A stretch of 64,000 nucleotides of DNA from Roseibium sp. HPY-6 (lineage in GTDB: Bacteria > Pseudomonadota > Alphaproteobacteria > Rhizobiales > Stappiaceae): the NCBI RefSeq assembly GCF_040530035.1, contig NZ_JBEWCD010000001.1, positions 2,356,001-2,420,000 of the forward strand. The letters are read 5' to 3'. Made by a program: the position numbers and the translations under genes. Shown piece after piece: positions 27,748 to 36,649 of this stretch (positions are counted from its first letter, which is position 1; every line of letters begins with the position of its first letter). The notes beneath the pieces are model-generated. The model was not told the DNA's origin. It searched no databases and was given only the letters and a program-made list of their open reading frames with translations.

Positions 27748-28584
27748 TCAGAGGAGTTCCTTGATGATTGGCGGCGCGGATTTCGGATCGAGACCGAAAC
27801 CGGTCAGAAAGTCCTCATACCAGGTCTGGATCTTGCCGGACTGGTAATAGTCCGTGAGCTGGGCATCAACGAATTCGACAAACTCGGTGTCGTCTTTGCG
27901 GACAGCTGCGCTGGTCGGGTTGGATTTGACGGGAGACGGCACCACGATCTTGCCTCTTCCGAGTTTCTGGCGCGCAGCGATCAAGGGGGGATGGAACAGG
28001 CACACGGCATCAACGCGCCCGGACTGGAACGCGGCAATCGCCTCCGTATTGCCTGGGAACCGCTGGATGTCCGCATTGCCGACGTTTTCGGTCAGGAACT
28101 TGTCCATGCTCGTTGCCTGAGGGACGGCGATCCTGATCTCCGGCTTGTTGAGGTCTTCCCATGAAGTGACCGGCACATCGTCCTTTGCAAGGACGGCGAG
28201 CGAATAATAGAGCAGCGGAGAAGCCGGGAAACTCGCAGCCTTCTTACGCTCGTCCGTTGCGTCCAGCACGAACATGACGTCGATCTTGTTGCTTTGAAGC
28301 GCTGCGACCGCGGTTCCCCATGTGACTTCGACAGGTTCGAATTCGACACCAAGAGCTTCTGCCATGGCCTTGCCGGCGGATACGCCTACGCCGGATGCCC
28401 ATTGGCCTGTCGCGGGATCTTTTGAATACCACGGTGGTGCCTGCGTTACCCCTACGCGAAGCTTTCCACGCGCCTTGATGTCTTCCAGCGATCCCGCGGC
28501 GAGAACAGGTGTCACACTTGCGATCAATGTCGAAGCGACTGTGGCTCCGGTTAATGTCAGAACTGTACGACGGTTCACTTTCAT
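27748..28584 (-). CDS. Amino-acid ABC transporter substrate-binding protein
   Basis: This is a 278-residue periplasmic binding protein of the SBP_bac_3 family and the first gene of the importer operon. It starts with a signal peptide (MKVNRRTVLTLTGATVASTL, then cleavage near VLAAG); the RR pair gives it some Tat-like look. The mature part begins SLEDIKARGKLRVGVTQAPPW, then VEVTWGTAVAALQSNKIDVMF and SWEDLNKPEIRIAVPQATSM. The usual ligand-carboxylate Arg region is present as ATDERKKAASFPASPL. The expected substrate is a polar amino acid or its derivative; I cannot refine it. Confidence 0.92.
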   Translation of the reverse strand: MKVNRRTVLTLTGATVASTLIASVTPVLAAGSLEDIKARGKLRVGVTQAPPWYSKDPATGQWASGVGVSAGKAMAEALGVEFEPVEVTWGTAVAALQSNKIDVMFVLDATDERKKAASFPASPLLYYSLAVLAKDDVPVTSWEDLNKPEIRIAVPQATSMDKFLTENVGNADIQRFPGNTEAIAAFQSGRVDAVCLFHPPLIAARQKLGRGKIVVPSPVKSNPTSAAVRKDDTEFVEFVDAQLTDYYQSGKIQTWYEDFLTGFGLDPKSAPPIIKELL

Positions 28585-28640
28585 ATCCTGGTTCCCCTCT
28601 TTCTGAAGCCGCGCCGCGTTTGGTGCGCTCGTGTCAGGAT

Positions 28641-28679
28641 ATAAAAATCGCCTTATTGTAGATTGTCAACAATTTACAA
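28641..28679 (-). promoter_or_regulatory. Predicted promoter and overlapping operator of the amino-acid importer operon
   Basis: A 24-base near-palindrome at 28656-28679 has outer arms TTGTA/TACAA and the core ATTGTCAACAAT; 20 of 24 positions are symmetric. On the minus strand, TTGACA at 28664-28669 forms a perfect -35 box inside it, and TTTTAT at 28641-28646 is a plausible -10 box at 17-base spacing. Paired TTGT/ACAA half sites are typical of FCD-type GntR regulators, so repression by the GntR protein encoded at the end of the operon is inferred. Confidence 0.62.
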
Positions 28680-28873
28680 AAATACATCTCAGCGCTTTGG
28701 ATCACTGAAGCGGTCCATCGTCCTTGCGGGCTCGTGACGTATGAATGCTAGAGAGTTCAAATGAATGGGAAAACAGCTGTGTGCTGCCGGAGTTGAAAAA
28801 ACACCCACCTCGGGTACGCATGGTCGCTCGAAGATCCCATGCGCTCGCGCAAATCACCCGATTGCAAAAACCG

Positions 28874-29257
28874 TTACTTGCGATCCGTCGCGATCGCTTG
28901 CAGCACGTCTTGTTCGCTCATTTGAAACCGGTCGGTCTGATCGCGATCAATATGCTGCCCGTCGACCCACACATAGTCATCGAAGGTCTCGCAGTTCTGC
29001 ACCCAGAATTCATGGTAGAGCTTCGGCGCATGTCCCCAGGCGCCACGGTGAGCTATGTGGTCGCGCCAGCTTTTGAGATCTTCACGTGTCTTGAAGCGGA
29101 TGATCCCGATCCGGTCACCATCGTCAGCTTTATAGTATTTGAGCGAGATGAAGCCGGGCATGGCCGCAACGGCTTTGGCCATATCGTCACTCAGACGCTG
29201 GTGAAGATCCCGGTCGATGTCGTCCCTGTACGTCACGCCGAAAATGCAGATGACCAT
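28874..29257 (-). CDS. Antibiotic-biosynthesis-monooxygenase-like (ABM) small protein
   Basis: A 127-residue cytosolic protein with the dimeric ferredoxin-like ABM pattern: VICIFGVTYRDDI, a helix, MPGFISLKYYKADDGDRIGIIRF, and DLKSWRDHIAHRGAW. Such proteins include small monooxygenases and heme-degrading enzymes as well as non-catalytic members. The GGGAGGCG site sits just ahead of the ATG. The C-terminal 40 residues (FDDYVWVDGQHIDRDQTD) are extra to the core fold. It is on the same strand as the importer operon but is separated from it by about 290 bases, so it is probably independent. Substrate unknown. Confidence 0.75.
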   Translation of the reverse strand: MVICIFGVTYRDDIDRDLHQRLSDDMAKAVAAMPGFISLKYYKADDGDRIGIIRFKTREDLKSWRDHIAHRGAWGHAPKLYHEFWVQNCETFDDYVWVDGQHIDRDQTDRFQMSEQDVLQAIATDRK

Positions 29258-29391
29258 ATCGCCTCCCTCGCCGTCCCTTTGAAAAGACAGCCCTCACAAC
29301 GGTTGGGATAGTATTGCAGAACAGGGACTGAACCTTCTCTCAGACCGACCGCAAGCGTCACGCAAACGTCTGTCTTCGGCGCACGCAAACG

Positions 29392-29775
29392 TCAGCAGCC
29401 CAAATCTGTACCCGCCCGTTTCATCTCAACGGCGCGCTTCAAAAACGCTTCGATCCCGCCTTCGGAGATATGCTTGGCCTTCGATTTGGAAAAACGGATG
29501 CAACCCTTGCCGACACTCAACCCATTGAGCAGAGCGCCGTCCGGGTCGATCTTTGCCGCATCGCCGACATAAAGGCTCACATACTGCTTCTGCGCATTAA
29601 GGTGACAAATGAAATCGTCATCAAGCGTATAGCCCAGCATCTTGTAATGGACGCATTCCTTGATCTCGGGGTCGCTGGCGAGGATGAGTTCACGCAGCGC
29701 CAGAAGACCTTGCCGACGCCAGTCGTCGTCGAGCTGTCTCAGGTAGTCTTGTGGATCGCTTGCTTCGTACTGCAT
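29392..29775 (-). CDS. DUF1801 (YdhG-like) domain protein
   Basis: AGGAGGAGG immediately precedes the ATG at 29775, which gives a 127-residue protein starting MQYEASDPQDYLRQL. It shows the DUF1801 layout: an N-terminal helix pair (DWRRQGLLALRELILASDPEI), the KMLGYTLDDDFICHLNAQKQYVSLY beta region, a GKGCIRFSK strand and a final EAFLKRAVEM helix. DUF1801 proteins have a YdhG-like fold, and some were linked to iron or phosphate binding, but no reaction is established. It is divergent from the 342-residue unknown gene. Confidence 0.8.
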   Translation of the reverse strand: MQYEASDPQDYLRQLDDDWRRQGLLALRELILASDPEIKECVHYKMLGYTLDDDFICHLNAQKQYVSLYVGDAAKIDPDGALLNGLSVGKGCIRFSKSKAKHISEGGIEAFLKRAVEMKRAGTDLGC

Positions 29776-29929
29776 TGTCCTCCTCCTCATTCGAACCGGA
29801 TACCGTTCAAATAAGCCATTCTGAGGACACCAAATACAATCGGCCTGCAATTTCTGATAGCTGGTCCGGCAGAACAGTCTCCGTGGTATGTTTTTTAAGT
29901 AACTTTATTTTTTGCCAGGAGAGTGCGCG

Positions 29930-30958
29930 ATGACCGGCGCCAGAACTGTGCGAAACAGGATTTCAAAATCGAAGCGCAAGAAAAACAAGCCCGAAGGGGC
30001 GCAAAAGAAGTCCGGCACACCTTACAAGAACCTGATCATTACCTCCGTGATTACCATTCTGATCGGCGCCGTCTTCGGTGATCTGATCGTTAAGAAGAAC
30101 ATTCAGACCTACAACGCGGAACACGCGGCATTTGTTTCCAGTCCGATGAACGGCGACGAGGCCTTTTCAGCTGCCCGGGCCGTCTATGACACGAGGCTTC
30201 GCGAGCGGCGGCGGCAAACCCAGCGCATCATCAAATATATTGCCGATGACAGTGTGTCCGCTTTCAATGAGTTCTATACCGTCTACGGTGCAGCGCTTAC
30301 CGACTGGAACAACAACCACGATGCCATGGCCCGTGAGATCCTTGATGCCACAAGGTGTGAGGCAAGATTTCCACGCAGCGCCGAAGCCGCACGCAAAGAG
30401 GCCATCGCTCCGCATTTCGATCTGTTTGTCGGCCTTGCCGGCTTCCAACCGTATCTGGATGCACAGCCCGGCAAAGCGGAAAGAGCCCGCGCAAACTTCC
30501 TGAAGGAAGCAAGGTTCTGTCCGACCTATTTCCTGACCAAGTCGTCCGGCCATTCGGTGCACAGCGTGTTCGCGTCCATGCACAAGAGGATCTATAACTA
30601 CAGGGAACACGACTATACGGAATGCCGCATGCGGCACCGGCGCAATATCCAGATCTACTATCAGTCCTGTTTGCGTGAGGAAACACCAACGCTTCAAACC
30701 GAATGCATGCGCCGGTTTGACCGGAACATCGAGGCCGGCTCGTTCTGCGAGAAGGGAAACTTCGACATCGACGACTTCAAGGTCCGGGATGTCGAATTCA
30801 ACGAACTCGATTTTTATTGGGGGATAGGCGACCGGTTCTTCAAAACATTCCGCAAGGATTTTATCCTGGACTACTGCGAGGCTCAGATCGGTTTTTGGGG
30901 CAACGCTCTTGGCTGGAACTGTGATGTGATCGTCGATGCTTATTTGAAGAAGGTCTGA
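29930..30958 (+). CDS. Unknown single-span, cysteine-rich exported-domain protein
   Basis: I do not recognise this 342-residue protein. CAGGAGAG precedes the ATG at 29930. The first 33 residues are strongly basic (KSKRKKNKPEGAQKK), followed by one hydrophobic segment at about residues 36-53 (LIITSVITILIGAVFGDLIV), so by the positive-inside rule most of the chain should face the periplasm. That part is helical and charged, with a TRLRERRRQTQRIIKYI stretch, and has eight cysteines spread over its second half, an even number that could form disulfides. It has no enzymatic signature that I can see. It is followed by the HAD gene but no clear operon link exists. Confidence 0.7.
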   Translation: MTGARTVRNRISKSKRKKNKPEGAQKKSGTPYKNLIITSVITILIGAVFGDLIVKKNIQTYNAEHAAFVSSPMNGDEAFSAARAVYDTRLRERRRQTQRIIKYIADDSVSAFNEFYTVYGAALTDWNNNHDAMAREILDATRCEARFPRSAEAARKEAIAPHFDLFVGLAGFQPYLDAQPGKAERARANFLKEARFCPTYFLTKSSGHSVHSVFASMHKRIYNYREHDYTECRMRHRRNIQIYYQSCLREETPTLQTECMRRFDRNIEAGSFCEKGNFDIDDFKVRDVEFNELDFYWGIGDRFFKTFRKDFILDYCEAQIGFWGNALGWNCDVIVDAYLKKV

Positions 30959-31085
30959 TGAGCTGACTGCAGATCTGCTTATCGGGTCGGAAAAAATGAA
31001 GCACGTGCAATATGATTTGGGTTTTCTGGAGCAGCGGAACCGGATATCCAGCTCGAAATCGACTTTCAAAGGAACCAGCTCAAAT

Positions 31086-31712
31086 ATGCTGCGCCTGGGC
31101 CGCGTCTACTCAGCCGTCTTGTTCGATATGGATGGAACCCTTCTGGACTCCAGGACCGTCGTCGAACGCGTTTTGACAAACTGGGCCGCTGCCAATGACG
31201 TTGACCCGGTTGCCTTGCTTGTTGTTTCACATGGGCGAAGAACGATCGATACGCTGCGCGACTTTGCAAAAGCCGGGAGCGATTGCGAAGCCGAGGCCGC
31301 CAAAATCGAAAAGGCGGAAACTGACGATGTCGAGGGTATCGTCGCAATCCCAGGGGCGGTTGACCTGGTGAACCGGTTGCCATCCGGACGTTGGGCTATC
31401 GTGACCTCCGCAGGCCGCAACCTGGCCATCCGCCGCCTGACGGCTGCCGGCTTGCCTATCCCGGAAGTGCTGGTAACCGCCGAAGATATCGAAAGCGGAA
31501 AACCGGATCCCGAAGGTTATCGTCTAGCTGCTGAAAGGCTCGGAACGGACCCGGAAAATTGCCTCGTCTTCGAAGATGCAGCTGCAGGTATTCAGGCGGG
31601 CCTTAACGCAGGAAGCGACGTCGTTGCAATAGGCTTTGCCAGTCCGGATGACGCACAACCTGATTGTCCGGTGGTTGCGGATTTTCACGCAATTGAATTC
31701 AGATTGAGCTGA
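31086..31712 (+). CDS. HAD-superfamily phosphatase (phosphoglycolate-phosphatase-like)
   Basis: A 208-residue HAD hydrolase with all core motifs: motif I AVLFDMDGTLLDSR (nucleophile and acid aspartates), motif II WAIVTSAGRN, motif III lysine in ESGKPDPEGYRLA, and motif IV VFEDAAAGIQAG. The helical cap lies between motifs I and II. I prefer the ATG at 31086, after AAAGGAACC, over an upstream in-frame ATG at 30996 that adds unrelated residues. The nearest experimentally known relatives are sugar-phosphate phosphatases of the GPP/YfbT type. Substrate is inferred only at family level. Confidence 0.9.
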   Translation: MLRLGRVYSAVLFDMDGTLLDSRTVVERVLTNWAAANDVDPVALLVVSHGRRTIDTLRDFAKAGSDCEAEAAKIEKAETDDVEGIVAIPGAVDLVNRLPSGRWAIVTSAGRNLAIRRLTAAGLPIPEVLVTAEDIESGKPDPEGYRLAAERLGTDPENCLVFEDAAAGIQAGLNAGSDVVAIGFASPDDAQPDCPVVADFHAIEFRLS

Positions 31713-31767
31713 CTTCGCAACCGAATTTGGGTTTTTCTGACGCTGGTTTTGTGACGCTTCGCTGCTC

Positions 31768-34700
31768 TCATGGAGACAGGTGAAGCGCCGCTTGAATACG
31801 ATCCTTCCAAAGGACCGATCCTTGTGTCCCGGCGATCGAAAAGGCCTTTTCAAGCAACGTTTGGGCCTGCGGCGGATCGAGGAAATTGCAAATCGCGCCG
31901 GCATCCGCAGCAAGGCGAATGACTTCCGGATGACACCAGGGCTCGATCTCACGCTCGATCTGGGCAAACAGGTCGGACAAACTCTGCTGCGCACGCTCTG
32001 CTTGATTTGACCGGGCAAGGATCCAGGCAAAATGGGCATCGTAGAGCAGCACCGAAAACTGCGCTGACGATGATTTCAGTTTGCTCCGCGCGTTCAGATA
32101 GTCATCCGCCAGCTCAGTTGAGAATGCCTCGTGCATCTTGGGAGTTGTCAGCATAAGTTCAGAGTATGCTTCCCACATCGACAATCTGAACTTCTTGGCG
32201 AGAACCCGCGCGACTTCAGCCGCATCGGCTGCGGACCGGTATTTTTCAAGCATGAGGTAGATGTAGGACGCGGACGCAAACGTCGTAATCTGATTTTGAG
32301 GATGCCCTGTTTTCCGGCTGATTTCTTCGATCTCGTGCAACTCTTTGAGCGCCAAATCGGCATGGCCCCTGATTGCCAGAATACGTATCCTGATCAACCT
32401 CATTGAAATGAGCTGATCCACGTCTGTCGCCCCGCCGATGCTCGGGGCGTTGGGCGTTTGTTTGATCAACTCCATCGAACGTTCGAAGCTTTTGTCGGCA
32501 ATATCGAAATGCCCTGCCAGGAACTCCCCTACCGCAATCGCCCGCTTGCCAACGACTTCCTGGATGCCGACTGAATTGTCCCACGCCTTCAGCGTGAGCA
32601 TCTCCTTGCCAATGCGTTCTATTTCATGATGGTTTGCCCGAATGTGATGAACGCAGTAGGACTGCCATAACACCCGTGCCGCGACTGGATTGCCCGGCAA
32701 ATCAGCCGAGAGCCTGGCCGCTTCTTCAACGATTGCTGCGGTCCGTTCATGACCGAAACCGTCGGAATGAGCATGACATCGGGCGAGTTCACTGAGCAGA
32801 GCAAGACGGGTTTCGGGATAGGTCTCGCCAAAGTCGCCGGCATCAATCAGATCGAGAGCCTGTTCGAGATGCGCCCTCGCTTCGCCATGCGCAAACTTTC
32901 GCAATGTGTCGGAAGCTGCCAAACGCAAATGACGGACGGCATCCTGACGCAAACCGGCGCGCGCGGCATGCCACGCAAGCAGATCGTGCCTGGCATCATT
33001 TCTGTCTTTTAAGCTGTCATAAATCGACTTGTGAATGGCTTCACGAGTCGTTACCGGGACGCTTTCGTAGGCGGCATCTCGCAAAAGGGCATGTTTGAAA
33101 CAAAACGCATCCGGTCCGAATTTGGGAAACGGAAATATCAGCCGTGCCTCAAGCATTTTCTCAAGGGCTTCATCGACTGAACCCGGCAGATCCGCGCACA
33201 GGAATTCAAGGAGTTCCTTGGTAAAGCGCCGGCCGAGACACGCGGCCCTGAAAGCGAAATGCCGGGATTCTCCCAGTCTGTTGAGCCTTGCAACAAGTAT
33301 GTCCTTGAGGCTGTTGGGTACCGTCTCGCCTCCTGGACCGGACTGAACAATGCTGTTGACCAGTTCTTCGGCGAAGAGAGGCACACCGTCCGACCTGTCG
33401 CAGATCGCCTCGACTGCGGCATTGGACATGCTTTTGCCCTTCGCGAGTTTTTCCACAAGGTCGGCGACATGATTGCGCGAGAGCCGAGACAGGGAAAACA
33501 CGGTCGGATCAAAGGCCTCAAAAGATTTGTGCTGGAACCAGGGCCGCGCGGTCAGAACCATCATAAGCGGGTTGTGCGGCAACGTCGCCGATACGTGCTG
33601 CAGCAGGTCAAGCGTTGTCGGGTCTGCCCATTGGGCGTCCTCAAGGAGAACAACGATCGGACCGGCTTCAGTCTGCCCCTGAAGATAGTTCCCCAACGCC
33701 TGTAGAACTGCGTTTCTAAGACTGAGACCGTCCAACGGCTTCTCAAGCGGGGTGATTCCGGCGCAATAACCGATGACATTACGGTCGTCTTCGGAAACAA
33801 CGCCTGAGTCCTGCAGAAACCTGTCAAGAATCGACCAGTTTCTCTCGGGGTCTTGCGACAGGTCCAGATTTGCCGAAAGGACAATGTGTTCGCCGATTGG
33901 GTAAAGCGGTCGCTCTTTTGTCTGTCTTGAACACTGAAGGACAATATGATTTGCGGATTCTCGTCGCATTTCCTCCAGAAACGCCTGGGTCAGCCTGGAC
34001 TTTCCAATGCCGGGCTCTCCTTTGACGATGACAAGCTGACCTTCGCCGCTAGAGGATGTGTGCCATCGGTCAAGCAGCAGTTCAAATTCGCGATTTCTGC
34101 CGACAAGCTCCAGGAACTCCGGCGAGGGGTTCTCGTTTCTCTTCAGATGGCGGTCGTATCGGTACGCGGCTGCGCCCCCTGGAAGCTTCTGTTCTTCAAA
34201 CGCAAAGCGCTCACCAAGCAATGAGCGCGTGCCATCGGCCACGAGAATGTCACCCGGGGCCGCATGCCGCATCAGGTGAAGCGCTTGGTTTGGAGGACCG
34301 CCAACAATTGTCCGGTCAGCTGCGGCAATCAGTACGTCGCCCGTTGCAATTCCGATCCGGCATCTTGTACCGATCTCTTCATCCACCTCGTTGCGCAGAT
34401 CGATGGCCGCATTGATGGCGCTTTCGACGGTGTCTTCGTGCATTTCGGGCCATCCGAAATAGACCAAAAACGCCATGCCCGAATTCTGCTCCCAACTCCC
34501 ACCATAGCGTTTCGCAACGAATTCTATCCTGCGTTTCAGCGAGTCCATGCGCTTTGCAATAAACTCCGGCGCGATGCCCGTTTGGGCAGGTTCCGCGGCC
34601 TCGGTGGTGATACCAAGTACTGTCAGCTGCCGGCATTCGTCCGGGAGCCGGGACGGCTGCGATCGGTGCAACGGTGGAATATTCTCATTGGCCGTTCCCG

Positions 34701-35472
34701 ACAAGGCAGTTTCCGGCTCCGGCGCGGAAACTGCCACGGCTGTCTTGGCATGAGACTGATTTTCGATTGCTGTAAGCAGAGAGCGTGTTTCAGTTGATGG
34801 CGCGACCTGGAGTTCAGAGCGCAGACGCTCTTCCAGCCTGCGGTAGGCCTCCACGGCCGCGGCGACTTCGCCTTTGCGCGCGAACAATGTCATCAGCCGG
34901 CGAACATGTTCTTCACTGAACGGATCAAGCGTCGCCAGCCTTTGCGCATGACGTGTGAGCGCGGCAAAGTCGCCCGCGCGGTCCGCGTCCTCGATGGCTG
35001 AAGCCGACAGATTGGAAACCATCGTCCGCAGATCCGCCCGTTTTTCGGCCAGCCAGTCACCAAACTCGGGCGCGGAAATTTCCCAACCAAGCAGAAAGTC
35101 CCCCCGGAAGCCGGCGAGGGAGCCGGCACGGCCGTTTTGCAGATCATGCACATCGCACCAGATCTGTTCGCGGTTGATCCAGACGGACTTCGCGGTGGAG
35201 GTGATCGGCGCCAGCCCGAACGGTTCGAAAGCCTTGCGAAGCTGGTAGAGCGCTTGCCTCAAGGATCCTCGCGCCTGGTCTTCACCCCGATCGCTCCAGA
35301 ACAGGTTTGCGATACGCGCTCTGCTGTGCTCAATCTCGTGTTCTGCGACAAGGAAGGCCAGGATCAGCGCACAATGGCGGGTCGGAAGCGTCAATGGCTG
35401 ACTGTCGATGCGCAGATCGCATCCACCAAGCAGCCTAATCGTCAGGCGTGCCGTGTCGCACGTCTCAGACAT
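31768..35472 (-). CDS. Large SARP/BTAD regulator with degenerate cyclase, ATPase and TPR-like repeats
   Basis: This 1234-residue protein (ATG at 35472, GAAGGA upstream; longer in-frame starts exist at 35511 and 35565) is built from four parts. Residues 1-235 form an OmpR-like winged helix plus BTAD domain (LLGGCDLRIDSQPLTLPTRH, DQARGSLRQALYQLRKAF). Residues 280-440 resemble a class III nucleotide cyclase but lack both metal-binding aspartates: the first motif reads LTVLGITTEA and the second EQNSGMAFLVYFG. Residues 455-720 are an AAA_16 ATPase with Walker A GEPGIGKS and a VVLLEDAQWAD Walker B. The remainder is helical repeats. It probably senses a signal through the ATPase/repeat part. It is divergent from the type VI cargo module, which is its likeliest target. 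Confidence 0.88.
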   Translation of the reverse strand: MSETCDTARLTIRLLGGCDLRIDSQPLTLPTRHCALILAFLVAEHEIEHSRARIANLFWSDRGEDQARGSLRQALYQLRKAFEPFGLAPITSTAKSVWINREQIWCDVHDLQNGRAGSLAGFRGDFLLGWEISAPEFGDWLAEKRADLRTMVSNLSASAIEDADRAGDFAALTRHAQRLATLDPFSEEHVRRLMTLFARKGEVAAAVEAYRRLEERLRSELQVAPSTETRSLLTAIENQSHAKTAVAVSAPEPETALSGTANENIPPLHRSQPSRLPDECRQLTVLGITTEAAEPAQTGIAPEFIAKRMDSLKRRIEFVAKRYGGSWEQNSGMAFLVYFGWPEMHEDTVESAINAAIDLRNEVDEEIGTRCRIGIATGDVLIAAADRTIVGGPPNQALHLMRHAAPGDILVADGTRSLLGERFAFEEQKLPGGAAAYRYDRHLKRNENPSPEFLELVGRNREFELLLDRWHTSSSGEGQLVIVKGEPGIGKSRLTQAFLEEMRRESANHIVLQCSRQTKERPLYPIGEHIVLSANLDLSQDPERNWSILDRFLQDSGVVSEDDRNVIGYCAGITPLEKPLDGLSLRNAVLQALGNYLQGQTEAGPIVVLLEDAQWADPTTLDLLQHVSATLPHNPLMMVLTARPWFQHKSFEAFDPTVFSLSRLSRNHVADLVEKLAKGKSMSNAAVEAICDRSDGVPLFAEELVNSIVQSGPGGETVPNSLKDILVARLNRLGESRHFAFRAACLGRRFTKELLEFLCADLPGSVDEALEKMLEARLIFPFPKFGPDAFCFKHALLRDAAYESVPVTTREAIHKSIYDSLKDRNDARHDLLAWHAARAGLRQDAVRHLRLAASDTLRKFAHGEARAHLEQALDLIDAGDFGETYPETRLALLSELARCHAHSDGFGHERTAAIVEEAARLSADLPGNPVAARVLWQSYCVHHIRANHHEIERIGKEMLTLKAWDNSVGIQEVVGKRAIAVGEFLAGHFDIADKSFERSMELIKQTPNAPSIGGATDVDQLISMRLIRIRILAIRGHADLALKELHEIEEISRKTGHPQNQITTFASASYIYLMLEKYRSAADAAEVARVLAKKFRLSMWEAYSELMLTTPKMHEAFSTELADDYLNARSKLKSSSAQFSVLLYDAHFAWILARSNQAERAQQSLSDLFAQIEREIEPWCHPEVIRLAADAGAICNFLDPPQAQTLLEKAFSIAGTQGSVLWKDRIQAALHLSP

Positions 35473-36228
35473 CGTCAACAGTCCTTCGTTTCGCTTCACG
35501 CCAGATTGCATGCTCTTACCTTCAGGTTTTCGAAAGTAAGTGTTAAGCGCGGAACCGACCTCCATATCGAGCCTGTATCATCCCAGTTTGCACGTTTTGA
35601 CGGATTTTTCACGATGAAATCCATCATTGAGCGGGATCGCCACTCTTCGAGTTGACGCGTTTTTGACACTTCATTTGAGATGGTGCGCCCCGAAGAAGCG
35701 GGTACGCCCATTGATGGCCGGGACTGATCGGGCAAGGACCAGCCTGAGCCCGGTCTGAGAACGAAATTGAATACTCTGATTTTCAGAAAGGCTTTGATTA
35801 AAAAAGAGAGTGGTTTGATCGGCTGCATAACCTCAGCGTTTTTAGAACGCTCATGCAGATTGCGATCCAGCCGAGTTTCCCAAAGCGACACCGGTTTGTT
35901 TCGCCGGCTTTGGAAAACGAATTTGTCCTGGCAAAGCAACGGTTGACGACATGCATTGCAGCTTTAAGGCGGCAGTCATTGTTCAAAAGGACAGCTTGTA
36001 GGCTCTGAAAGCCAGCTGTCTCCGCTCACTTCAGACCGCGCTAGCTTCGACAGTTGTCTGAACTGTTTTTGCAAAAATCAAGCTGCGTGCCAGGCAGCGA
36101 CGGCAGTTCGTCGCCCGAATACGCGCACGAAGCATCGTTCCCGATGCCCCCGGAAATCCAGGGATGTCCACCGGATGGTCCAGCTTGGCCATTCGATGCA
36201 TCGGCGTCTCATCGATAGGAGTTTGGAA
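35473..36228. other. Long divergent intergenic region between the SARP-type regulator and the effector module
   Basis: About 750 bases separate the two divergent units. The stretch 35770-35830 is A/T-rich and is the best place for promoters. Several open frames cross the region on the minus strand, but none has a ribosome-binding site, recognisable domain or credible composition. A 43-codon frame at 36087-36218 on the plus strand ends inside the ribosome-binding site of the DUF1795 gene; it may be a relic of a lost upstream gene. No transposase fragment was recognised. Confidence 0.4.
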
Positions 36229-36645
36229 GTGATCGACTACAAGGTCAATGAATTGAGTTTCCTGTTCCCCCAAGGCTATCAGGATGACAGCGTAAACGTG
36301 TTCACAGGTGTCGATGGCGACCTCAAGAATACGAGTTTTGTAATCACGCGGGCAAATCTGGAAGACGGCGGCATTGAAGCCTATGCGCTGTCGCAGTTGC
36401 GACAATATGAAAAGACATTCCCGAAATACGAATTTCTGGCCGGCAACAGGTACCAGATCGAGCAGTGCGAAGCCCGGGAGATCGAGTACAGGTGGGAAGC
36501 CGACCAGGGCAGGTTGCATCAATTGCAGCTGTTTCTGGAGACGAACAGCAGGGCGATCATTTTCACGCTGACCGCTCCTGGAACCCTGAGCAATGAGCAT
36601 CGCCGGATTTTCAAGTCGGCGATAGGTTCGATCAGGGAAAGCTGA
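36229..36645 (+). CDS. DUF1795/DcrB-family chaperone for a type VI effector (Eag-like)
   Basis: The 138-residue protein has the DUF1795 pattern: an N-terminal YKVNELSFLFPQGYQDDSVNVF, a NTSFVITRANLEDGG strand pair, a helix with ALSQLRQYEKTFPKY, and the closing beta region with QLQLFLETNSRAIIFTLTAP and the final helix NEHRRIFKSAIGSI. I chose the GTG at 36229 since ATAGGAG lies at 36215-36221 and the product then begins like known Eag proteins; an ATG at 36175 would add 18 residues. Eag chaperones hold the hydrophobic N-terminal helices of type VI prePAAR effectors before secretion. The effector gene starts four bases after this stop, which fits that job exactly. Confidence 0.85.
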   Translation: MIDYKVNELSFLFPQGYQDDSVNVFTGVDGDLKNTSFVITRANLEDGGIEAYALSQLRQYEKTFPKYEFLAGNRYQIEQCEAREIEYRWEADQGRLHQLQLFLETNSRAIIFTLTAPGTLSNEHRRIFKSAIGSIRES

Positions 36646-36649
36646 AACA

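Noticed and set aside
34120..34632. Active class III adenylate cyclase inside the SARP-type regulator
   Set aside because: Both metal-binding aspartates and the transition-state arginine are missing, so cyclase activity is not supported.
35496..35939. 147-codon minus-strand open frame upstream of the SARP-type regulator
   Set aside because: No domain, no ribosome-binding site and overlap with the regulator's upstream region; more likely untranslated sequence.
36087..36218. Short plus-strand frame rich in Pro and Ser, starting GTG and ending in the DUF1795 ribosome-binding site
   Set aside because: No ribosome-binding site and no recognisable similarity. It could be a relic of a lost upstream gene, but this cannot be supported.
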